A stretch of 64,000 bases of DNA. Source: Erodium maritimum. Lineage: Eukaryota > Streptophyta > Magnoliopsida > Geraniales > Geraniaceae. Made by a program: the position numbers and the translations under genes. Shown piece after piece: positions 1-10,139 of the stretch (position 1 is its first letter; each line of letters opens with the position of its first letter). The DNA is taken from the NCBI GenBank assembly GCA_963921825.1, contig OY997593.1, positions 38,765,111-38,829,110 on the forward strand, in the 5' to 3' direction. The notes below the pieces were generated by a model. It had not been told where the DNA came from. It worked only from the letters and a program-made list of their open reading frames with translations, and did not search any database.

Positions 1-2386
1 TTTTTGACCAATTTGGGAAAAGTTGACTTTTTGCCGAAAAAGTCAACCGAGCGACGTTTTGGTCTGTTCGAGGCCCGATTTGGATCCAAAAAGCTTATCC
101 ATCGTTACAGCAGTCTTAGTTGGGCCGTTTTCCCGTAGAACGCAAAGTTTCGTAAATTCTTGGAAAATGGGCCCGCACGGGGCCCGAGACAGCCGAATTT
201 CGCTAATCGGACTGAAAAATATCTACCAAGATATTTTTCTAAAGTGTGGGACCCACATGACACATGTCACCTAAGTTTTGGTGGTGGTTGGTTTTTAAAA
301 TAAAGAAAAAGAAATGAGGTGTAGTTTTGTAAATAGAAGTTGTGTGTTTTTGAAATAGAATAAAGAGAGAAGGGGGGGAGTGCGTCGGTCAAAATAGAAA
401 AAAAAAAGAGAGATAAAAGGAGAGAGAAAGAAGAGAGAAGGAGAAGAGGAAAGGAGAAAAGGGTGAGTTTTTGGTGTTTATCGACGATCCGACCGTTGGA
501 TCGCTTCAATCCTTGCGTATTCGTCATCCCCTCGTCATTCCCTACGGTAAGAACCTGTTTTTTTTTTCTCGTTTTGGAACGTTTGAATTTTAGGGTTTGA
601 GTTGAAATGGGTTGATTAAGGTTGGGTTAAGGATTGGGGTTCATTAGGAACGTTTTGGGGCGAAAAGGAACATTTTTCGTTGTGGCCGTGTGGGGCCCAC
701 TTGGTCGAGCCTCAGGTTTTTCGTGTTTGGGTGGTCTTGGACGATCCCCAAGTCGATAATTCACACCCGGAACGAATTATGGAATTAAATTGTGGAAATT
801 GCAAATGTCAGGTTTAGAAACTTTAAACGCGAATTAAATCGCTCGGAAGTCGGAAATTGATTCCGTCGATTGCGTTGGAACACTTGAATTATTTTAGGAT
901 CGTAGAAATGAAAACGAGAATTTTCGGAGCCCCGGAAGGGCGTTTCCGATCCCAGGCAGATTCGCCGAGCCGGGCGAATCGGGCCCTTCCGGACCCTTTT
1001 TTGACAATGTCAAGTAATCGGAAAGTTTGGGAGTGATCGGCATTTTCGGGGTTGCGTTTGAGCGTTAAGTTCATTAAATTCGGGTTTCATCTGCTTATTT
1101 AAAAAGTGTGTTAATTGTGATCACTGTAGACCGTGTCGCCGACCGTGGAAAGAGGAGGCTAAGCGGGTAATCTGGAGCATTGCCGGAGCGCGGGCACCGG
1201 ATTTGACACGCTTTAAGAGGTAGGGAAAAGTAGCCGGATATCGGCCTTGACTAGGGAAAGTTATCAGTAGAAATGCATGTGACACTTGGTGGTCTCGTAG
1301 GATAAGTGAATTTACCGAACAATAGAAATGCATGTGGCACTTAGTTGTGCCCGTAGGTTAAGTAACTTGTTGTGTTTATGATTGTGGCTATGTGTGCCTT
1401 TGTGGTGGTGAACCCGTATGTTACTGTTTGTGTGTCGTGGGTGGCCATGTGTGCCTCTGGGGTGTTAAAACTGTATTGTTGCTGATTGTCTTGCTGAGGG
1501 GTAGTTAGTCGTTATATTATTGTCGCTATTTGTTGAACGTTGGGTGAAGACTGTGATTGCATGGAGGTCGGGGCCCGCCTGACAACAAAGGGGTGCCACG
1601 GGGTCGCGCGCGTAAGGGTTGGCTAGCCTTCCGACTAACCATCGGTAAAGTGTGCAGTTTTATGCGATGAAGGGCGGCTCCCCTTCCGAATAGCTATCGG
1701 AAAAGTATTGATGTATATGTCGCGAACAGGTCGACCGCCTGGCCCGACTGCGTGTCGGGGAAAGTTGCGTGGGGCAGGCTCAAGCCCAGGCGGTTAGCAA
1801 CCGGCAACTCAGTGGCTGGTGTGCGATCCTTTGTGATCTTGATTGTTAGGTGCGATCCTTTGTGATCTTGGGTGTTGCGTGGTTATTATTTGCGTATTTG
1901 GTTGAGGTCGTAACTGCTGTGTCAGGTCTACATTACGTGTCCGGGTTTTAGATGGTTGGGAAAGTTTAACAGTTGTATTGCGTGACCGTCAGTCTAAAAT
2001 GTGTTTTTGGGGTGGTAGTCCCCGGGGTTGTTGTTGTCTGGTTCCCGGCATTTCTGCTGGTATGCCGTGGTCAACTCGGTATCCGTGGCGGTGAGCGAAA
2101 TGCTCACCCCCTGCTACTTTTCCTGCAGGTACTGGTCGTGAGACGGACTAGGAGAGCCCTCGAAGCTTGAAGAGCTGGGAGCGGAAGTCCGGGTCTCTCG
2201 GTAGTTAGTGACGTACCTTGTAGCTCGTTTGTACATCGTTTTGAACGTATTTTTTCCGCTGTAAAATTATCGTTTTTGTTTAACTTGAGTGTTGTTTTAA
2301 AGAGGTTTATTAAAATGTTTGAAAATTGTTTTATTGTTTCACCGTTCGCGTTCCGGGTTCGGTCCTTCCGAATTCGGGGCGTGACA
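1..2386 (+). mobile_element. Chromovirus A, 5' LTR (type 1, cut by window start)
   Basis: This is the upstream LTR of a Ty3/gypsy element. Its 3' end is the GGGGCGTGACA terminus shared by every LTR in the window, followed directly by a primer-binding site. The 5' terminus lies before the window. The sequence matches the type 1 LTRs at 53588-56160 and 62243-64000: an early purine-rich AGAGAGA tract, a middle part with the GGGAAAAGTAGCCGG block, then a GC-rich tail and the sequence around the short GTGAGCG inverted repeat. LTRs of 2-3 kb fit the Tekay/Del chromovirus clade. It contains no genuine reading frame. Confidence 0.85.
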
Positions 2387-2389
2387 ACA

Positions 2390-2401
2390 TGGTATCAGAG
2401 C
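2390..2401 (+). other. Primer-binding site of chromovirus A (tRNA-iMet)
   Basis: TGGTATCAGAGC begins four bases after the end of the LTR. It is complementary to the 3' end of plant initiator methionine tRNA, the usual primer of plant Ty3/gypsy elements, and it fixes the element's orientation as plus. Confidence 0.9.
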
Positions 2402-3439
2402 TCGAGGTTTCACACTTGTACGTCAATTAGGTAGGGAGAGTTGAGTCATTAAAAGTCCCGGCTACAGCTACAGGACGGGCCACATACCGGCCCGGCAGGA
2501 GGCACGGTCTGGGCCTCTCACCGGCCCGGATCAACGAATTACTTTCAAAAATGGTTAGTTGGTGGCACTTTTAAGATTAAGATACTCTTGTGTGCACTGT
2601 GATTGTGTTGGTTTGTAGGGGTCGTAAGTTCTGTGTTAAAGGGTGAGATCTTGGGTTTGAGACTCGTCAATAACCTACGGTGGTGATACAGCGCCTCGGT
2701 GCGAGGGTCTCACCACGGAGAGGGGTTAGGGTTGATGCGCTGCGACGCCATACGAACTAGGTTTCCCCTACGTGAACGGGTGTTTGAGGTTTCCCTCACG
2801 TGAGCGGGTTGTTTGAGGTTTTCCCTCACGTGAGCGGGTTGTTTGAGGTTTCCCTCACAAGAACGGGTGTTTTGAGGTTTCCCTCACGTGAGTGGGTTGT
2901 TTGAGGTTTCCCCTGTGTGATCGGGTAATTGGGGTCTTGATGTTGTGAGCAATAGTGTTTTACTTAGTTGAGAACATGATCCCCGTTTTGAGGCTTCCCC
3001 TATGTGATCGGGTAATTGGGGTATTGGTGTCGTGAGCAATAGTGATTTGCTGAATTGAGAACATAATCCTCGTTTCGAGCTTTCCCTTACGTGAGAGAGT
3101 ATTTGAGGTATTGATATCGTGAGCAGTTGTGACGTTTTGGTATCAGGTTTTGAGGTAGTTGTTTGCCCTGTTTAGATTGGTAAGTCGTTGGTGCTTTACT
3201 AGTATGCCATAATCGAACGGGTATCCGTGGAGGTGAGCGAAACGCTCATCCCCTTTACTACTTTCCCGTACGCCTCTGGGGTAGGGACGAGTAGCGAATA
3301 CTGGTTTGGTTGCGGAAAGTTACAAGTAAATGCACATAGGATCGTGGGAGGGTTGTACTTTACCTTGTCGAGGGTGACAATGGAATGGTCGTTCGGTCTC
3401 TGATTTGGGCGTCATTTTTAATTGATATCGGGGCGTCAC
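2402..3439 (+). repeat. Leader region of chromovirus A with minisatellite
   Basis: This stretch lies between the primer-binding site and the recognisable pol sequence. It contains a tandem array at about 2760-2930 with a unit of about 29-30 bp built around TTTGAGGTTTCCCTCACGTG. That is followed by two or three copies of a roughly 85-bp unit (TCGGGTAATTGGGG and GAGCAATAGTG blocks) up to about 3130. I see no gag-like coding sequence here and no host gene. Confidence 0.7.
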
Positions 3440-6330
3440 ACTCGTTTATTTCGTTGAGCTGTGTTGAGATGTGGGGCTGAGTTTGGAGCCGTTAAGTCCA
3501 CCCCTGTGTCTGGACACGCCGGTTGGGGGTGATATGATGTTGACTAGGATCGGTCGTGCCTGCGAACTTAGAGTCGCATATTGTCTTTACCCTAGTGACC
3601 TTCTCGTGATGGGAATGACGACCTTTGACGTAATCTTGGGAATGGATTGGCTGGCGAAGTACCGAGCCAATATCGACTGTTATAGGCGACGAGTGACGGT
3701 GTCAGTAGGCAGCACGAAAGTTTCGTGTATTGTTGGCAGTATTAGCAGGGTTCTCCTGTCGGCATTGTCCGCAGTGGAGGAAGTATCGGCCGTGCAGAGC
3801 CAAGAGTTACCGCGAGTGGTGTGCGATTTCCCCGAGGTCTTTCCTGAGGAGTTGAGCGGGTTGCCACCAGTTCGTGAGGTGGAGTTCGGGATTGACCTGA
3901 TGCCGAGAGCGGCAGCGATATCGATGGCGCCTTACAGGTTCGCGCCAGCAGAGTTGACCAAGCTGAAGCGTCAGCTCAAGGAGCTTCGGGAGAAGGGGTT
4001 TATCCGTCTGAGCACCTCGCCGTGGGGAGCGCCAGCACTCTTCGTGAAGAAGAAGAGTGGAGAGCTTCGGATGTGTATAGACTACCGGAAGCTGAACCGG
4101 GTTACGGTGAAGAACCGATATCCGATGCCGAGAATTAACGACTTGTTCGACCAGTTGAGAGGGTCGACATGCTTTTCGAAGATCGATCTGCGATTCGGAT
4201 ATTACCAGTTGCGAGTCTTGGAGGAGGACGTTGCAAAGACGGCATTCCGGACACGCTATGGGCATTACGAGTTCTTGGTGATGCCATTTGGACTGCCGAA
4301 CGCACCTGCAGCGTTCGTGGATCTGATGAACAGTATATTCTGACCGTTCTTAGATCAATTTGTGGTGGTGTTTGTAGACGACATCTTGATCTACTCGCAG
4401 AACGAGGCGGCACATGAGGAGCATCTGGGGGCTGTTCTGACCCTGCTGCGCACCCATCAGCTATACGCCAACCTGGAGAAGTGCGAGTTTTGGCTCGCTG
4501 AGGTGAAATTCCTCGGTCACATTGTATCCCGTGACGGTATACTGGTCGATCCGGCGAAGATCAACGCGGTTTCGAAGTGGGCGCGGCCCACGAGCGTCTT
4601 CGAGATCCACAGCTTCTTGGGGCTGGCAGGATATTATCGGTGGTTCGTCCAGAACTTTGCGCGTCTAGCCGTGCCTATGACTCTTTTGACACGCAAGGGA
4701 GTCGGGTTTGTGTGGACAGAGGATTGTGAACGTGCGTTCACGGAGCTGAAGGCTCGTCTGACTATCGCTCTAGTATTGATAGTGCTAAAGCGCGGGGTCG
4801 GGTATGAGGTCTATTGTGACGCGTCTGGGGAAGGACTGGCCTGTGTACTGATGCATTTGGGTAGAGTTGTTTGCCTATGGCTCCAGGCAGTTGAAGACAC
4901 ACGAGCGCAACTATCCTACCCATGACTTGGAATTACCAACAGTCGTGTTCGCATGGAAGGACAGGCGGTATTATCTGTATGGCGAGAGATTTCAGGCGTT
5001 CTCGCATCACAAGAGCCTCAAGTACATCTTTTCCCAACGAGACCTGAACATGCGCCAGCGGCGATGGATGGAGCTACTTGAGGAGTACGACTTTGAGCTA
5101 CTCTACCATCCGGGTAAGGCAAATGTGGTCGCCGACGCCCTGAGTAGGAAGTCGGCTCCGGGCCTTGCTAGCATGTTAGTCCGGGAGTGGGACATGATGG
5201 GGGAACTGGGCACGTTCGGGCTTGAGCTAGAGGAGGTTACTGGTGGCGTGGCCATATGCTCATTGGTGGCTCAGCCCACACTGCTTGCCCGAGTGTTGGA
5301 GGCGCAGGCTGAGGATGTCGAGACGACAGAGATCCGGGAGAGAGTTGCCGGCGGTGTTGACGTCGAGGGCTGGGATCTTTGTGCTAATTAGGAGTTGCGG
5401 TATCGAGGGGTGTTGTTCGTGCCGCGTAGCTGCGGAGACGACGTGTTGCGAGGGTCACATCATTCGCGTCTTACAGTGCACTTGGGTAGCACTAAGATGT
5501 ATCGCGACATCAGGCGACATTTATGGTGGAGCGGGATGCGGAGAACGGTTGCAAAGTTAGTATCGCGGTGCCTCACTTGTCAGTAGATGAGAGCCGAACA
5601 TCAGCGTCCCGCTGGGTTATTGCAGCCACTGTCGGTTGCACAGTGGAAATGGGAGCACGTCACGATGGATTCCGTGAGCGGTTAGCCGAGTTCGCCTACA
5701 ACAACAGCTTTCAGGACAGTATCGAGATGGCACCATTCGAAGCGTTGTATGGTAGGCCGTGTCGATCGCCCGTGTGCTGGGTAGAAGTGAGGAATAAGAG
5801 TTTACTGGGTCTAGAACTGGCTCGAGAGGCGACTGAGTTGGTCGAGCCGGAACGTGAGCGGTTGAAGACCGCGCAGAGTCGGTAGAAGAGCTATGCTGAC
5901 AGACGACGCCGACCTCTCGAGTTCGTAGTTGTTGACCATGCATCCCTGGAGGTGAGTCCGAAGAATGGACTGGTATGTTTCAACCGCGACGGAGGCAAGT
6001 TAGCCCCGCGGTATATCAGGCCTTTCAATGTCTGAGTAGAGTGGGAGCAGTTGCATACCGACCTGCATTACCACCGTAGCTTGGGAATGTCTATGTTTCC
6101 CAGTTGCGGAAGTATAATGCGGACCCCTCTCACATCATTGAGTGGGCAGATGTCGAGGAAGCTGGTGATGTCTCGTATGAGTAGACGCCGGTTCAAGTAA
6201 TGGATACACGAGATCAGGTCTTGCGTGGCAAGACTGTCCGTCTAGAACGGGTACAATGACGGCACCACGGAGCCATTCGACTTGGGAGCGCAAGGGAGAG
6301 GTTCGCGCGAAGTACCCCAACCTGATCGAC
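3440..6330 (+). mobile_element. Chromovirus A pol region (fossil, broken in many places)
   Basis: This is a degraded Ty3/gypsy pol region. In order it holds a retropepsin-like aspartic protease remnant, a reverse transcriptase with the usual VDD-type active-site block, an RNase H remnant and integrase remnants. The translated segments are close to the pol of the minus-strand element at 18022-29462, so both belong to the same Tekay/Del-like chromovirus group. It has many breaks, roughly ten or more, and is far older than its minus-strand relative. Confidence 0.85.
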
Positions 6331-6370
6331 TCTGTAAGTACGTTTGTTTCAAATTTCGCGGACGAAATTC

Positions 6371-6387
6371 CTTTAAGGGGGGTAGAT
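6371..6387 (+). other. Polypurine tract of chromovirus A
   Basis: CTTTAAGGGGGGTAGAT lies immediately before the TGTAAGGACC start of the 3' LTR. The same tract, in reverse complement, flanks the 3' LTR of the minus-strand chromovirus at 20965-20982. Confidence 0.85.
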
Positions 6388-7445
6388 TGTAAGGACCGCT
6401 CCTAGTCAACGCCGGTCAATCGGCGGAACAATGGACCCCGAGGGTCATATCGGACTTAAGTTGACCCTGATATCGACCAAAGTGAGTTCTGGGTGACTCA
6501 GGGCAACTTTTTGACCAATTTGGGAAAAGTTGACTTGTTGCTGAGTGTCTTGCTGAGGGGTAGTTAGTCGTTATATTATTGTCGCTATTTGTTGAACCTT
6601 GGGTGATGATTGTGATTGCATGGAGGTTGGGGCCCGCTTGACAACAAAGGGGTGCCATGGGGTCGCGCGCGTAAGGGTTGGCTAGCCTTCCGACTAACCA
6701 TCGGTAAAGTGTGCAGTTTTATGCGATGAAGGGCGGCTCCCCTTCCGACTAGCTATCGGAAAAGTATTGTTGTATATGTCGCGAACAAGTCGACCGCCTG
6801 GCCCGACTGCGTGTCGGGGAAAGTTGCGTGGGGCAGGCTCAAGCCCAGCCGGTTAGCAACCGGCAACTGAGTGGCTGGTGTGCGATCCTTTGTGATCTTG
6901 ATTGTTGGGTGCGATCCTTTGTGATCTTGGGTGTTGCGTGGTTATTATTTGCGTATTTGGTTAAGGTCGTAACTGCTGTGTCGGGTCTACATTACGTGTC
7001 CGGGGTTTGAGATGGTTGGGAAAGTTTAACTATTGTATTGCGTGACCGTCAGTCTAAAATGTGTTTTTGGGGTGGTAGTCCCCGAGGTTGTTGTTGTCGG
7101 GTTCCCGGCATTTCTGCTGGTATGCCACGGTCAACCTGGTATCCGTGGCGGTGAGCGAAATGCTCACCCCCTGCTAGTTTTCCTGCAGGTACTGGTCGTG
7201 AGACGGACTAGGAGAGCCCTCGAAGCTTGAAGAGCTGGGAGCGGAAGTCCGGGTCTTTGGGTTGTTAGTGACGTACCTTGTAGCTCGTTTGTACATCGTT
7301 TTGAACGTATTTTTCCGCTGTAAAATTATCGTTTTTGTTTAACTTAAGTGTTGTTTTAAAGAGGTTTATTAAAATGTTTGAATTTTTTTTTATTGTTTCA
7401 CCGTTCGCGTTCCGGGTTCGGTCCTGCCGAATTCGGGGCGTGACA
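6388..7445 (+). mobile_element. Chromovirus A, 3' LTR (type 1, short copy)
   Basis: It starts TGTAAGGACCGC after the polypurine tract and ends GGGGCGTGACA. It is clearly homologous to the 5' LTR at 1-2386 but much shorter, with small differences throughout, consistent with an old insertion. The flank immediately after it is LINE ORF1 sequence, so the element inserted into a minus-strand LINE. The left flank is outside the window, so the 5-bp target duplication cannot be checked. Confidence 0.85.
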
Positions 7446-8584
7446 TCAACAGTCGGGCCCAAATCAGTACCAATGCGTTTAAAAATATCAAACAATCTCG
7501 GATTACTGGACGACTTCTGGGCACCTGGGTCTGGGCCACCACTTGGCAGAACTACCCCAAATCCAGCCTCTACTGGATCAGGATTTTGTGACTTAACTGG
7601 GCCAGAACCAACAGGCCCGTTTGCTGTACCAGATAAAAAATCGGATCAGAAGAAGCTGGGCCTACGACAAAAGCCGGCCCATTTCCCAATTGAACGCGCT
7701 GTGTCACTCCTTCTTCCTCGCGACAGTCAATTGAACGCAAATCTCAGACCTCCTCGCGACAACCTGATCGCAAAACAGAAGAGGAAAGAATCGCATAAAT
7801 CCCGGGATTGATCTCCAACTGATCTGGTGAATCGGCTGCAATCAAAAACTGCTGAGAAATCCTCCGAGAGATCGTGCCGGCAACAGGAGCTTGCTCACTG
7901 CGCTGAGAGGTCGTGCTGGCGTCGTGAGCTTGCTCACCAGAAACGATACAAACCAGGGTCGAGCTGTTGTCGTGGTTTTCGTCAGAATCGACCCCCAGAT
8001 TCACCGACGGTCCCTCCATGGGCTTGCTCTGTTTTTTGTGCCTGTAAAATAGGGGATGTCGCCGGAGAAGAACCACTTTTGTGGGGGCGAGAAAACGCGA
8101 TGAACAACTTGTATCCGTTCAATATGAAGCCATTAAAAGTCTCAATGACCTTCTGTGGCGAGTCCCTGCTTCTGAAAGTGATAAAACCGAAGTAGTAGCC
8201 ATAGCGATTTTCTCTTTTCGGCAACGAGACGGTAACGATTTCACCGAAGGGGCCAAGTGCATTGCGTACCCAATCTTCAGACGAACCATATGGCAAGTTG
8301 TATAGGAAGAGCTTTCCCTTTTCCACATCGTCTGAGCCGACCTTCTCCGTCCCTGAAACATGTCCGGCCTGCTCCTCCGTTCTCAAAAGTGAAGCTGCTT
8401 CTGGCTTGGATTGGACCTTGGTCTTTGCCTGCACCTTGGCCGGATGCACCTTGACCTTTGCTTGAACCTTGGCCGGATGTGTTACCTTCTCCTGTAACTC
8501 TTGCCTTGCTTTGGTTGTGAATATTGAACGGTAATCTCTATAAAGAGATAGCAAAACTGCACCAAAAGAAGACAAAGACAACAA
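7446..8584 (-). pseudogene. LINE ORF1 with RRM (copy a, partial)
   Basis: This is the ORF1 RNA-binding protein of an L1-type LINE, read on the minus strand from the LSLSSFGAVLLSLYRDYRS N-terminus. That N-terminus resembles LSLSAFGSTLLALYAEY in the copy at 31358-33171. After a Lys-rich VQAK/HPAKVQ repeat segment comes an RRM domain with RNP2 (LFLYNLPYG) and RNP1 (YYFGFITF) at about residues 85-160. The open frame covers about 200 codons (7982-8584), then the frame shifts and similarity continues to 7446. Known RRM function suggests binding of LINE RNA. The C-terminal AT-hook module expected from sister copies is not present before the chromovirus boundary. Confidence 0.75.
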
Positions 8585-8689
8585 CTCCTAATCGAACTTA
8601 TCGAAAAAAAAATTCAGGCCAACCAGAGTCATTCTATAAAATGAACCTTTGGTGAGCCCTTATTGGCTAGTTACTGAATGGGCATATTT
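7446..8689 (-). mobile_element. ORF1-only-type LINE copy a (interrupted by chromovirus A)
   Basis: This is the upstream part of a minus-strand LINE whose downstream part lies beyond chromovirus A and outside the window. Coding similarity to the copies at 31358-33171 and 50470-52610 runs from 7446 to about 8584 and is followed by about 100 bp of 5' leader. The satellite resumes at 8690 with CAATGTAGTCG, exactly the right arm of the monomer palindrome. The LINE was therefore in the satellite before the chromovirus arrived. Confidence 0.8.
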
Positions 8690-9403
8690 CAATGTAGTCG
8701 TAGTTGTAGCCTTAAAAAATAAAAAATAAAAGATATCTTTAGGTAGGGGTTAAGATAATTATAACTTTCATCCTCCAGACATTAATACTATCTTAAAACA
8801 ATTATTGATGATCAATTATTACATAAACTAGTAATGTCGGTGATCAAAACGACAAAAACGTTGTAAAAACCCTAAAATGCTCTCTACCTACATAGGTTAT
8901 ACGACTACATTGCAATGTAATTGTAGTTCCAAACTAAAAAAATAAAAAAATATTTTTATGTCAGGGTTAAGATAATTAAAACTTTCATTCTCGAGACAAT
9001 AATACCAGCCTAAAACAATTGTTGATGATCAAGTATAACATAAACTAGTTATGTCTGTGTTTAAAATGACGAAAACGTCGAAAAAAACCCTAAATGGCTC
9101 TCTGCCTACCTAGCTTCTACGCCTACATTGCATTGTAATCGTAGTTGTAAACTAAAAAAATAAAATTATATTTTCAAGTCGGGGTTAAGATAATTCAAAC
9201 TTTCATGCTCGTGACATTGATACTAGCCTAATACAATTATCGATGATCAAGTATTACATAAACTAGTTATGTCGGTGTTCAAAACGTCGAAAAAAAAATC
9301 CTAAAATGCTCTCTTCCTACATAGCCTCTACAACTAAATTGCAATATAGTCGTAGTTACAAACTAAAAAATTTAAAAATATATTTTTAGGTCGGTGTTAA
9401 GAT
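8690..9403 (+). repeat. Satellite block 1 (about 210-bp monomers)
   Basis: These are about 3.4 tandem monomers. Each contains, in order, the palindrome arm AATGTAGTCGTAGTTG, an AAAAAATAAAAATAT tract, TTTTTAGGTCGGGGTTAAG, TTTCATGCTCGGGACATTG, TATTGATGATCAAGTATTAC, ATAAACTAGTTATGTCGGTG, and CCCTAAAATGCTCTCTGCC. These copies are more diverged than those downstream. Confidence 0.9.
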
Positions 9404-10139
9404 ATCGGATTCCGGATGAAAAGTCACCAGAGTTGCCAACGTGTTTGGAGGAAGCAGATGTGATTTCCCGTGATTTTGGCGATCAAATCTACATAATTGT
9501 GACAGCGCGGGGTGATGATCAATTTCCGAAATCTACGGCAGTGATAGACGCAAGTACGATTGCTGGTATTGCTGAGAAATCTACGGAAATAATTGATGTA
9601 GATACGAATTTGAATTCGGATTTTGCGTCTTTAGTTGAGGGCTTTTCTCCGAGTGGGCTTGAGGTTTTAAGTTCGGCTAAGGATGGGCTCGTGGATAATA
9701 CAACTCAAGTTCAGCTTGGCCTGACAGTTACGCAAGCCCAAGAGATGTCTAGGGCTGCAACACCTGCGATGGTAGATGACGGAGGAACCTTTGTGGAACA
9801 AGACAGAAGTCCGTGTAAAGACATTCTTCTGAGTAAAAATATTCCCATAGAGGTTCCAAAGAAACGTGGTCGTCCAAAAAAATGACAGCCAAAAAAGACA
9901 GTTCCTCCAACTGTTTTTTACCAGACAATAGCCAAAACATCGGCTGATAAAGGGGATCATACGTGAAGCTTCACCATTGATATTGCTAAACAAAGTAAAG
10001 AAGGAACGTGGAGCTTTAGCAAGCGAATTATGGAAAAAGATGTTGCCAAGTCCCCAGTTTTTGAATCCCCATAGCATGTTAAGGTTGAGGAGGACGTCGA
10101 GAATAGCGAGAATGAGGTTATTCCGGAAGCGACTTCAGG
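9404..10139 (+). mobile_element. LINE ORF1 fragment b (plus strand, truncated at both ends)
   Basis: This fragment encodes the C-terminal half of the ORF1 seen at 31544-33139: a low-complexity middle, then SPCKDILLS, the AT-hook core KKRGRPKK, and FYQT-AKTSADKG with DIAKQSKEGTWSFSKR. Reading is open from 9404 to a stop at 9883-9885 just after the AT-hook, where sister copies have Gly. A second stop follows within the next 30 codons. There is no poly(A) tail and no RRM. Both flanks are the same satellite segment (an AAATAT tract up to GGTTAAGAT), which suggests a repeat-mediated exchange or a long duplication rather than a simple LINE insertion. Confidence 0.75.

Noticed and set aside
266-530. 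Minus-strand frame of about 86 codons rich in Leu/Phe/Ser
   Set aside because: It is the complement of the purine-rich AGAGAGA tract of the type 1 LTR, a compositional artefact.
2388-2405. Possible tRNA gene near TGGTATCAGAGC
   Set aside because: Only the 3'-end complement of tRNA-iMet is present and no cloverleaf follows. It is a primer-binding site.
3807-4413. Antisense frames across the retrotransposon pol region
   Set aside because: They are shadows of pol codon structure, and equivalent shadows appear opposite pol in chromovirus B.
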